From Labilithrix sp. (GTDB taxonomy: Bacteria > Myxococcota > Polyangia > Polyangiales > Polyangiaceae): 32,132 bases of DNA. The position numbers and the translations under genes are program-made. The notes under the pieces were generated by a model. It made no database searches, was not told where the DNA came from, and worked only from the letters and a program-made list of their open reading frames with translations. Location: positions 1-32,132 of the forward strand of contig JAQBQL010000247.1 in the NCBI GenBank assembly GCA_028287035.1, written 5' to 3'. Below are positions 24,599 through 31,717 of the stretch, piece after piece (the stretch's first letter is position 1; each line of letters opens with the position of its first letter).

Positions 24599-25483
24599 TC
24601 AGAGCGCCGTGACGACGACGCGCGTTCGGTCGGCCGCGCGCTCCGCCGCCTCGACCGAGTGCAGCGCGTCGTGACCGCTCAGCTGGCCGCGGCGTAGCCC
24701 CACCGTGGCGAGGAGCAGCCGGGAGGGTCGCAGCCCGAAGTCCTCCGCGTTCATGAAGAGGCGGCCCAGGTGCTCGGCGTACGCGCGAGCGAGGGTCGGG
24801 AAGGGGATGCGATCGAACGCCTTCGCGCGCCGCCGGCTCGCCGCGGCGGAGGCCATGAGGGCGGCGGTGAGGCCGTGGTAGAGCGGCCGGAGGCGACGAA
24901 GCGCACCGGGGTTCGCGAGCTCCGCCTCGCGCGCGAGGATGCGGCGGAGGAAGTGCACGTTGAGCGGGACGTGGAACGACTCGTCCCGGGTGAGGATCGT
25001 GAGCATCTGCCGGATGGCGGGATGCGCCTTCGCGCTGCGGAGCGCGAGCCGGTACGTGGTCGCGCCGATCGTCTCGAACATCAGGTTCGTGAGCACGATC
25101 GTCTCGTGCCGCTCGGCGCGTGCATAGAGCTTGTAGAACGTGCTCGTGGTCGGCCCCATGGGCTTCACGGCGCCGCCCAGGTAGGTCAGGAACTCGGTCA
25201 GGAGCTCGCGGTGCCAGCCCTCCTCGTCGCCGTAGAGCCGGAGCGTCTCCGCCAGCTCGGGATCCCAGGTGCCGACCTCGTCGGCGATCTCGTGGGCCTG
25301 GCGCAGGCCCGACTCCTCGGCGCGGAACGCGGCGTTGAAGAAGGCGATGGCGGACGCCTGCTCCTCCGGGCTGTCCCAGACGATGGGAACCGAGAGATCG
25401 AGCGTCTCCTCGCCGATGCGCGCGCGGCGCTGCTGGAGGAGACGGAGCCAGAAGGAGGTGGGGCGGTCGACGACGGCAGCCAA
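24599..25483 (-). CDS. Ferritin-like / AurF-type diiron protein
   Basis: The 294-residue protein starts at TTG 25483. A TAG stop lies five codons upstream in frame, and a GAGGAAGAG ribosome site sits about 10 bases away, so the TTG start is well supported. The diiron ligand pattern E...ExxH...E...H...ExxH is complete: Glu56/57, Glu88-x2-His91, Glu137, His154 and Glu168-x2-His171. Four to six helices surround it. This pattern matches AurF-like N-oxygenases and related ferritin-like oxygenases. The C-terminal 110 residues are Arg/Ala-rich helices without a known motif. No biosynthetic neighbours are present, so the substrate is open. Confidence 0.78.
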   Translation of the reverse strand: MAAVVDRPTSFWLRLLQQRRARIGEETLDLSVPIVWDSPEEQASAIAFFNAAFRAEESGLRQAHEIADEVGTWDPELAETLRLYGDEEGWHRELLTEFLTYLGGAVKPMGPTTSTFYKLYARAERHETIVLTNLMFETIGATTYRLALRSAKAHPAIRQMLTILTRDESFHVPLNVHFLRRILAREAELANPGALRRLRPLYHGLTAALMASAAASRRRAKAFDRIPFPTLARAYAEHLGRLFMNAEDFGLRPSRLLLATVGLRRGQLSGHDALHSVEAAERAADRTRVVVTAL

Positions 25484-25521
25484 GAGCTATGACTCTTCCT
25501 CTAGCATGGTAGAACGCCGCC

Positions 25522-26556
25522 ATGCCTCGCGCACGTCCGAAGCCTCGCCCGTCCCTCACGTTCTACCCGGCCGAAGTGGACGGAAAGCCGGCGGCTTTCG
25601 TGGTCGACCTCGAGCAGACGCCGCGGAGAGCCCTCGGGACCCGCATCGTCGTGGCCCTGCTGATGCACAGCCCCGTCGACAACGGGCTCCGCTCGGACGA
25701 CGAGCTCGACGCGCTCGACGCGGCGCAGGAGATGATCACCGACCGCCTCGAGGAGGCGTACGAGGCGGAGATCGTGGGCTTTTACGACCTCGACGGCGCC
25801 AGCATGTTCGCGTTCTACGCGAAGGGGCCGAAGGGCAAGACCGCCGCCGCGCAGGAGGCGGCGGTCATGAAGGTGCTCGGGAAGGTCGGCAGCTACGAGG
25901 TCGAGGTCCACGTGGCCGAGGACCCGGACTGGCGCTTCTACATCGACGTGCTGTTCCCCGACGACTACGCGTTGCAGGGGATCTGGAACCGCGCGCTCAT
26001 CGACGAGCTCGAGGCTCATGGCGACGCGCTCGACGAGCCGCGTGACGTCGACCACCTGGCGACGTTCCCCACGAAGGCCCTGGCCGACGCGGCGGCGAAG
26101 CTGCTGAAGGGGGCGCACTTCAGCGTCGACAGCGTCGGCCCGGACGAGGGCGAGAAGGGACGCTGGGCCGTGACGTTCCACCGCTCCGAGACCCTCGACG
26201 GCGACAAGCCGAACCGCTTCTCGGCCGAGGTCCTCGACATCGTGCTGCCGCTCCAGGGCGAGTACGACGGCTGGGGCGCGCCCGCGGTCGGCGGCGAGCA
26301 GGAAGGCGACGAGGACGAGGAGGAGGTGCCGCCGTCGGGCGAGACGACGCGCAGCCCTGCGAGGTCCAAGGCCGCGAAGAAGAAGGCGGCGCCGAAGAAG
26401 AAGAAGGCGGCGAAGGCGGCACCGCCGAAGAAGCCGGCGAAGAAGGCGGCGAAGGCCGCGCCGAAGAAGAAGGCGGCTGCCAAGAAGCCGGGTGCGAAGA
26501 AGGCGGCCGCCAAGAAGCCGGCGGCCACGAAGCCGGCCACCAAGAAGAAGCGCTAG
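25522..26556 (+). CDS. DUF695-RraB protein with histone-H1-like basic tail
   Basis: The 344-residue protein starts at ATG 25522 and diverges from the diiron gene across 38 bp. Residues 10-135 match DUF695 in style (TFYPAEVDGKPAAFVVDLEQ, then ALLMHSPVDNGLRSDDE). Residues 150-240 resemble RraB, the RNase E activity regulator (ALIDELEAHGDALDEPRDVD and FPTKALADAAAKLLKGAHFS). An acidic linker (EGDEDEEEV, about 262-270) is followed by 63 residues of almost pure Lys/Ala/Pro (282-344), like H1 or AlgP tails that bind nucleic acid. So this may be an RNA-metabolism regulator tethered to RNA or DNA. The domain calls are good; the combined role is inferred. Confidence 0.84.
   Translation: MPRARPKPRPSLTFYPAEVDGKPAAFVVDLEQTPRRALGTRIVVALLMHSPVDNGLRSDDELDALDAAQEMITDRLEEAYEAEIVGFYDLDGASMFAFYAKGPKGKTAAAQEAAVMKVLGKVGSYEVEVHVAEDPDWRFYIDVLFPDDYALQGIWNRALIDELEAHGDALDEPRDVDHLATFPTKALADAAAKLLKGAHFSVDSVGPDEGEKGRWAVTFHRSETLDGDKPNRFSAEVLDIVLPLQGEYDGWGAPAVGGEQEGDEDEEEVPPSGETTRSPARSKAAKKKAAPKKKKAAKAAPPKKPAKKAAKAAPKKKAAAKKPGAKKAAAKKPAATKPATKKKR
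26365..26553 (+). repeat. Degenerate AAGAAGGCGGC-type codon repeat (Lys/Ala/Pro tail)
   Basis: About 190 bp made of repeated aag, gcg/gcc and ccg codons encodes the basic tail of the RraB-like protein. Units vary (KKAAPKK, KKPAKKAAK, AAAKKPGAKK), so length polymorphism between strains is likely. Confidence 0.75.
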
Positions 26557-26579
26557 CCGCTTTCCGGGGGCGCGGGCGC

Positions 26580-27725
26580 TCAGCGCTCCAGGTCCGCCTG
26601 CAGCTCGGGATGCTCCTCGAGCAGCCGGCGGAGCCGCGGATCGTTGGGCGCGCTGCGCCATGCGCGCTCGAGCGCCGCGACACCCCGCGGGGCGTCGCCC
26701 GCCGCGAGATACGCGCGCACGAGCCAGGCCTGGATGACGACGCTGTCGCCCTTGTCGTTGCGCGCGCGCTCGAACGAACGCGCCGCCTGGGCGTACCGAC
26801 CGCGCTCGTAGTCGTTGACCCCGCGCGCGACGAGGAAGATGGGATCGTCGTCGACGATCGCGCGGCCGCGCGCCGCCAGCTCGTCGGCGAGCGCCTCGTC
26901 GTGGTCGCCCACCGCCGCGAGATAGCCGTTCGTGTAGAGCGGCTTGAACTGCGGGAAGCGCGCGATGCCCTCGCGCACGACGGTGAGCGCATCGCCGTAG
27001 CGGCGCGCGCGAACGAGCACCGCGGCGAGGTTGCTCTGGACCTCGGCCACCGTCCTCGCGTGCTTCGCGAGGAACCGCAGCAGCGTCTCCGCCTTCGCCA
27101 GGCGCCCGGCGCGGAGCTCCTCGACCGCGAGGTTCGAGCCGTACAGCGCGAGCGCCGACGCGTCGTCGATGGCCTCGTAGCGCACGAGGCGCCAGTCATC
27201 GACGGGCACCCAGACGTCGACGACGCGGTCGACCGACGCGTCGTTGTAGCCGATGGCGACGTGAGTCATCGCCACCATGCCGTCGCCCCGGTCGGCGAAC
27301 TCGCGCGCGCTGAGGGCGTGCACGTAGTACGCCTCGACCCCGAGGTAACGGGCGAGCGTCACGAAGAGGACCGCATGCGTCATGCACCCGCCGCGGCGGT
27401 CGCGAAACGCGGTGCGTGCGTCGGTGGTCAGCGTCGGATCGTGCACGAAGGGCCTCGCGCCGGCATGAAGCCAGAGCCGGAGGCGCTCGATGCGCTCGTG
27501 CTGCGACCCGCCGCGGCCGACCTCTTCGTCCATCGCGCGGCGCATCGGTTCGTCCATCCCCGAGGGATCCTCGAAGGACAGATGCGCGCGCTCGGCATCG
27601 ACGAGCATCGCCACCGCGTCGGGCATGAGCGGCGTGCGTGCGGGCTGCGCCACGCAACCTGCCGCGGCCAGCGGCGCGAGGCTCACGACGACCGCAGCGA
27701 CCAGTGAACGAGCGGCTCGCTTCAC
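26580..27725 (-). CDS. Transglutaminase-like/TPR lipoprotein
   Basis: GTG 27725 (381 residues) has a strong GGGAGGTGG ribosome site and is followed by a signal peptide with lipobox LAAAGC (Cys24). Residues 70-180 contain a transglutaminase-like papain-fold core: RRGGCMTHAVLFVTLARYLG (Cys114), MTHVAIGYN (His155) and VVDVWVPVD (Asp170), giving a Cys-His-Asp triad. Residues 190-381 are tandem helical TPR-like repeats (AEVQSNLAAVLVRARRYGDA, then NDYERGRYAQAARSFERA). Such proteins act on peptide bonds or cross-links at the envelope; the exact reaction is unknown. It lies 64 bp downstream of the vWA lipoprotein gene on the same strand, so co-transcription is likely. Confidence 0.85.
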   Translation of the reverse strand: MKRAARSLVAAVVVSLAPLAAAGCVAQPARTPLMPDAVAMLVDAERAHLSFEDPSGMDEPMRRAMDEEVGRGGSQHERIERLRLWLHAGARPFVHDPTLTTDARTAFRDRRGGCMTHAVLFVTLARYLGVEAYYVHALSAREFADRGDGMVAMTHVAIGYNDASVDRVVDVWVPVDDWRLVRYEAIDDASALALYGSNLAVEELRAGRLAKAETLLRFLAKHARTVAEVQSNLAAVLVRARRYGDALTVVREGIARFPQFKPLYTNGYLAAVGDHDEALADELAARGRAIVDDDPIFLVARGVNDYERGRYAQAARSFERARNDKGDSVVIQAWLVRAYLAAGDAPRGVAALERAWRSAPNDPRLRRLLEEHPELQADLER

Positions 27726-27789
27726 GTGCCCACCTCCCGCCTGGATCGTACCAGGCGGCAGGCGAACGCAAGGCCCGTTCAGGCGCGGA

Positions 27790-28764
27790 TCACCTGGGGC
27801 CGGTCGGGAAGTTCTTGCAGGCCTTGTCGAACGTCGCGAGCGCGTCGCTGAGGCCCATCGTGAGGTCACCGGTGCAGATGGAGGAGAAGACCGCGTTCGT
27901 GCCCACATCCCCCATGAACTGCTTGAGACGCTTTGCCTCCGCCGCGCTGCCGAAGGCCGAGTTGCACGAGCTCGGTCCCGCGATGGTGGAGGCAGCCCAC
28001 CGGCCGCGCTCGCCCTTCACGGTGTCGAAGCCGGTGAGGTAATCGGCCATGGGGCGCGGAAGGTTGCCGTCGCCGCCGGCGCTGCCCTCGTCCTCGTCGG
28101 TGATGAGCACGAACGCGAGGAGCGCGTCGTCGCGGACGAACGGGGTGCCGGCGTTCGCGTTGCTGGTCGCGGCGGTCGTGACGCTGAGGAACACGTTCTC
28201 GAGCGGCCGCTCGATGTTGTCGCCGTCGGTGCCGAACTGGGCGCGGCAGGAGAAGAACTTCGACACGTCGCCGTCGGCGCGCTCGAGCCACGGGCGAGCC
28301 GGACCCGCGCTGCAGCCGCCCGGAGCGTCGGGCGCGCGCTTCGCGTTGTATCGGCCCTTGTTCTCGCCGACATCGCTCGAGAGCACCGCGATGCGGTAAT
28401 CGAGCGCTGCGCCGCTCTTCGTCTTGTAGTCATTGATGACCTGCACGAACTTTGGAAAGTTCGCAGCGAGGTTCGACTGCTCCTCGGACATCGAGCCGGA
28501 GTTGTCGACGGCGAAGATGATATCCATCTTGCGGCACTCGTCGTCCGCTATGGCGGCGTCGGCCGCGCCGCTCGAGCCGCTCGTTCCGAATCCGCTCGAG
28601 CTACCGGGCCCGCTGGAGCCCGACGCGCCGCTGCTGGTGCCCCCGCCCGCGTCGTCGCCGAACCCGCTGTCCGGCGTGCTGCTGCTGCACGCTGCGGTGA
28701 GCAGCGCGGTCGCCGCGCCGATGCCGAGCACCCCCGAAACAAGCCAACCAATGCTCCGTTCCAT
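27790..28764 (-). CDS. von Willebrand factor A-domain lipoprotein
   Basis: The 324-residue protein starts at ATG 28764. Its signal peptide ends in LTAAC (Cys26). A Ser/Gly-rich linker of about 45 residues follows (SSGASGSSGPGSSSGFG-type). The vWA domain begins at DIIFAVDNSGSMSEEQ, with an intact MIDAS motif DxSxS (Asp87, Ser89, Ser91), and includes FVLITDEDEGS. Cysteine pairs (GGCSAG, FSCRAQ, SSCNSA, SICTG) suggest disulfides. vWA domains with MIDAS bind metal-dependent protein ligands, so a surface adhesion or complex-assembly role is likely. It is upstream of the transglutaminase-like gene and diverges from the DUF2786 gene by 34 bp. Confidence 0.9.
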   Translation of the reverse strand: MERSIGWLVSGVLGIGAATALLTAACSSSTPDSGFGDDAGGGTSSGASGSSGPGSSSGFGTSGSSGAADAAIADDECRKMDIIFAVDNSGSMSEEQSNLAANFPKFVQVINDYKTKSGAALDYRIAVLSSDVGENKGRYNAKRAPDAPGGCSAGPARPWLERADGDVSKFFSCRAQFGTDGDNIERPLENVFLSVTTAATSNANAGTPFVRDDALLAFVLITDEDEGSAGGDGNLPRPMADYLTGFDTVKGERGRWAASTIAGPSSCNSAFGSAAEAKRLKQFMGDVGTNAVFSSICTGDLTMGLSDALATFDKACKNFPTGPR

Positions 28765-28798
28765 GACGGAACGCTAGCATCGCGTACGCTTCACGCCC

Positions 28799-29191
28799 GT
28801 GAAGAACGTCGTCGAGAAGGTGGAGCAGTTGATGGCGCTCGCCACGTCACCGAACGAGAACGAAGCGCGCACCGCAGCGCTGCTTGCCGTGCAGTTGATC
28901 AGGAAACATCGCATCGTACTGTCGCTCCCCGCGACGCCGTCGGGGGGCACTGCCCGCGCGCGGACGAAGAGTGATCCAGGTCGGCCTGCCGACCACGCCG
29001 CGCCGAAGCGCTCACGCTCGAGCGGTCGCGGCAAACGCGTCCCCGACCCGCCGGAGCGCATCGTCGCGCCGCTCGGGGGTGATTGCGTCGAGTGCGGGAC
29101 ACGCTACCGCGCCGACAATCCCATCTACTGGTTCGCCTCCGGCGGAGGCATGCACGTGAAGTGTTACGAGGAGTGGGCGAAGCGCCGGTGA
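28799..29191 (+). CDS. DUF2786-like protein with C-terminal zinc-finger motif
   Basis: The 130-residue protein starts at GTG 28799. Residues 1-45 (VVEKVEQLMALATSPNENEA, then ALLAVQLIRKHRI) match the helical DUF2786 module seen in phage and bacterial proteins. A basic, disordered linker (about 50-85) follows. The C-terminal part carries CVECGTRY and HVKCYEEW, i.e. CxxC plus HxxC, a plausible zinc site. The basic linker plus zinc finger suggests nucleic-acid binding, but no function is established. Its stop lies 3 bp before the convergent PAP2 gene's stop. Confidence 0.72.
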   Translation: MKNVVEKVEQLMALATSPNENEARTAALLAVQLIRKHRIVLSLPATPSGGTARARTKSDPGRPADHAAPKRSRSSGRGKRVPDPPERIVAPLGGDCVECGTRYRADNPIYWFASGGGMHVKCYEEWAKRR

Positions 29192-29194
29192 TCG

Positions 29195-30121
29195 CTAGAA
29201 GGCGCCGGTGAGCGCGGCACCCGCCTCTTGCGGGCCGAACGTCGGCGCGACGACGCCCATCACACCAACGCGGGGAAGCGAGAAGCTCGGGAGGAGCGCG
29301 TGACGGCGACCGGTCGCGCGTCCGTAATGGAGCAGCGTCGGCACCACGTAGCCCGCGAAGACGCCCGTGCCGGCCCCGAGCACGACGTCGCTCGCCCAGT
29401 GATTGTCGGACATGCCACGAAGGACGCCCCCGATGATCGCCGCGCTCATCCCGGCTATGCAGGTCGCGGTGTCGGGAGCGCCGCCGCCGTAGAGCGGGAC
29501 GTTGAGATGGTGCGCGCAAAGGAGGCCGGCACCCACGAACCCGATCGTGGTGTGACCGCTCAGGAAGCTCGAATTGAGGTTGTCCTGGTCGTCGCATTTC
29601 TTGTCGTAGCCGGGGTCGCGCGCACACTCGCGCGCCATCGGGCGGCGCCGGCCGGCACGCTCGGCGCTCATCGCGATCGCGCCGCCGAGCGCGTAGCTCT
29701 CCAGGTCGATGGCCACCATCTGCAGCGTGACCTCGGAGCTCCGGTGGACGAGGCCCGCCGTGATCAGCGTGTCGAGGAGCGGGTACGCCGCGAGCGCGTA
29801 ATAGATGAAGTCGGACGTGGTGCCCGCCGCGATGCGCGCGTCGCGTGTGGGGAGCACGAGCAGATCACGGAGCGGCTTGTCGAGCAGGAGCGCGCCATCC
29901 CAGTTGTTCTTGGGCGGTGGATAGAGGAAGACGGCCATGGCCGCGCTGAGCCCCATGCCTCCGGTGAACGCGATCTCGGCGGGCTCGAACTTCGGCCAGA
30001 GCCAGGCCACGGGCGAGCCCTGCTTCGTCGGCGTCGGCGTGTCCGCTCGCGCTGGCGCGGCGGTGAGCACCAGCGTGGCGGCGAGCAGGAGCCCGAGCGA
30101 GGAGGAGAGCGCGCGCTGCAT
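29195..30121 (-). CDS. PAP2-like (phosphatase superfamily) exported membrane protein
   Basis: The 308-residue protein starts at ATG 30121. A cleavable-looking signal peptide ends near residue 26 (TAAPARA). The PAP2 motifs occur in order: RAGRRRP (motif 1 region, where the usual Lys seven residues before Arg-Pro is Ala), FLSGHTT (motif 2, Leu in place of Pro) and RGMSDNHWASD (motif 3, Rx5Hx3D intact). At least four further hydrophobic segments surround them. The family removes phosphate from lipid phosphates or undecaprenyl pyrophosphate at the membrane. The catalytic His residues are kept, so activity is possible despite the altered motif 1. It diverges from the amidotransferase gene by 36 bp. 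Confidence 0.83.
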   Translation of the reverse strand: MQRALSSSLGLLLAATLVLTAAPARADTPTPTKQGSPVAWLWPKFEPAEIAFTGGMGLSAAMAVFLYPPPKNNWDGALLLDKPLRDLLVLPTRDARIAAGTTSDFIYYALAAYPLLDTLITAGLVHRSSEVTLQMVAIDLESYALGGAIAMSAERAGRRRPMARECARDPGYDKKCDDQDNLNSSFLSGHTTIGFVGAGLLCAHHLNVPLYGGGAPDTATCIAGMSAAIIGGVLRGMSDNHWASDVVLGAGTGVFAGYVVPTLLHYGRATGRRHALLPSFSLPRVGVMGVVAPTFGPQEAGAALTGAF

Positions 30122-30157
30122 CCTCGGCCCATCCTACGGCGTGGTAGAAAAGGCAAC

Positions 30158-30919
30158 GTGAAGCTCATCGTCCTTCGCGCCGGCGACGCCGCCGCCGCCG
30201 TTGCGAAACGCCGCGGTGAGTACCTCTCGTGGATCCAGCGCGAGGTCGGTGAGCTCTGGACGGGGACGTGGCAGGAGCACGACGTTCGTGACGACCGGCC
30301 GCTGCCCGGCGCCGGGGACGCCGACGCCTTCATCATGACCGGCTCGTCGAGCAGCGTCACCGAGCGGGCCCCGTGGATGCTCCGCGCCGAGGAGCTGCTC
30401 CGCGAGATCGTCGCCGCGGACACGCCCTTCTTCGGCATCTGCTTCGGTCACCAGATGCTCGGGCAGGCGCTCGGCGGCGAGGTGGCGAAGAACCCGAACG
30501 GACGCGAGATCGGCACCATCGAGGTGCGGCTCGTGCCGCATGCGCCGCGCGACGCGATGTTCGACGGGCTCGGCGAGCGGTTCCATGCAAACCACACGCA
30601 CATGGATTCCGTGGTGGAGCTCCCGCGCGGCGCGGTTCGGCTCGCGGAGACGGAGCTCGAGACGAACGCCGCCTTCGCGATGAGCGACGTCGTCAAGGCG
30701 GTGCAGTTCCATCCGGAGATCGATGGCGATGCGATGCGCGGCTACATCGAGGGCCGCGCGCATCTCATCGATGCCGAGGGCGGCGATGCCGCGAAGATCC
30801 TTGCCGCGGCGGTCGACGCGCCAGCCGGAGCCTCGACGCTGCGCAACTGGGTGCGGCTCGTCAGCCGCCGGGCAGGGGAGCGTCCGCGGTCCGAAGGTAG
30901 CCCGTCGACAGGAACCTGA
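30158..30919 (+). CDS. Class I glutamine amidotransferase-like protein
   Basis: GTG 30158 (253 residues) has an AAAAGG ribosome site. The GATase triad is intact: FFGICFGHQMLGQALGG (Cys95 nucleophile) and VQFHPEID (His185, Glu187). FIMTGSSSSVTERAPWM matches the oxyanion strand typical of stand-alone GATase1 proteins annotated as GMP-synthase-like. It probably hydrolyses glutamine or a gamma-glutamyl compound, with no synthase partner nearby. Its last 59 bp overlap the convergent TetR gene in antisense. The family is certain; the substrate is not. Confidence 0.92.
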   Translation: MKLIVLRAGDAAAAVAKRRGEYLSWIQREVGELWTGTWQEHDVRDDRPLPGAGDADAFIMTGSSSSVTERAPWMLRAEELLREIVAADTPFFGICFGHQMLGQALGGEVAKNPNGREIGTIEVRLVPHAPRDAMFDGLGERFHANHTHMDSVVELPRGAVRLAETELETNAAFAMSDVVKAVQFHPEIDGDAMRGYIEGRAHLIDAEGGDAAKILAAAVDAPAGASTLRNWVRLVSRRAGERPRSEGSPSTGT

Positions 30920-31469
30920 AGATCTCGGTGACGATGCGCTCCTCGGGGTAGTCGAGGCCGTGCATCACGACCTGGTACATGATCTCCTTCACTGCCCCGA
31001 GGGTCATGATGGCGAACATGCGGGCGTCGCCCGGGGCGACGATCCCGCGGTTCTGCCCGTCGACGAGCGAGTCCTCGAGCAGCTTGCCGGTCTGCTCGTA
31101 GAAGACGACGAGCTTGCGGTCGAAGGCGGGGTCGAGGCCGACCGCGTCGGAGAGGAGGATCTTCGTGGTGCCCGGGTCGTCGAGCAGGGTGTGCACGATC
31201 CGCTGGATGTTCTCCTCGATCTGGCTGCCCACCGTGCGAGTCGCATGCTCGGTGTCGACGCGCATGACCGCCGCGCCGAGGCGCCCGAAGGTGCCGTCGA
31301 CGATCTCCTCGAAGATGGCGCGCTTGTCCTCGAAGTAGAGGTAGAAGGTGCCGCGCGCGACCCCGGCCGCCGCGACGATGTCGTCGATCTTGGCCGCGTG
31401 ATAGCCACGCTTGGCGAACACGTCGCGGGCGTGGGCGAGGATCTGCTGGCGGCGCTCGGTCTTGTCCAA
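30861..31469 (-). CDS. TetR-family transcriptional regulator
   Basis: The 202-residue protein starts at TTG 31469. A TAG lies seven codons upstream in frame and no ATG/GTG is available, so TTG is the only reasonable start. The N-terminal helix-turn-helix is canonical: RRQQILAHARDVFAKRGYHA, then IDDIVAAAGVARGTFYLYFEDK (about 8-50). The C-terminal ligand-binding domain is all-helical. The length fits the family. TetR proteins repress nearby genes until a small ligand binds. Inverted repeats at 31501-31530, just upstream, are candidate operator sites for autoregulation. The regulated neighbour could be the plus-strand gene to the right. Confidence 0.94.
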   Translation of the reverse strand: MDKTERRQQILAHARDVFAKRGYHAAKIDDIVAAAGVARGTFYLYFEDKRAIFEEIVDGTFGRLGAAVMRVDTEHATRTVGSQIEENIQRIVHTLLDDPGTTKILLSDAVGLDPAFDRKLVVFYEQTGKLLEDSLVDGQNRGIVAPGDARMFAIMTLGAVKEIMYQVVMHGLDYPEERIVTEIFRFLSTGYLRTADAPLPGG

Positions 31470-31717
31470 CGCGGGCTCCCGGGGAGTCTAGTACACGAGA
31501 ACCGCGGCGGTCGCTCGGGGTCCGTACCCCAGTACCGAAGGACAGGAGAGCCGGGAAGCGATATCGTGGGGGTCCGTTGGCGGCGCGGTCTTCGCGCCCA
31601 CGTTTTCAGCATGGAGCGGTTTTGGGGTCGGAAGGCAGTGGAGCGGGCAGCGAGCGGCCGTCGCGGATCCCTCGACCCGAGGGAAAGCGCGAGGGCTATC
31701 GTGCCCCGCTGCCGACG
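31470..31717. promoter_or_regulatory. Divergent intergenic region upstream of TetR gene
   Basis: This gap of about 250 bp lies between the TetR start and the plus-strand gene at the right edge. It contains two inverted repeats: ACCGC-G-GCGGT at 31501-31511 and GGGGT-CCGT-ACCCC at 31517-31530, which lie 32-61 bp upstream of the TTG. They are candidate TetR operators. Two frames stay open through the region, so part of it may be coding if the right-hand gene starts earlier. Confidence 0.4.

Noticed and set aside
28570..28690. Short repeats in the Ser/Gly linker of the vWA lipoprotein as a DNA repeat array
   Set aside because: The repetition is at the amino-acid level (Ser/Gly linker); codons vary and there is no spacer structure.
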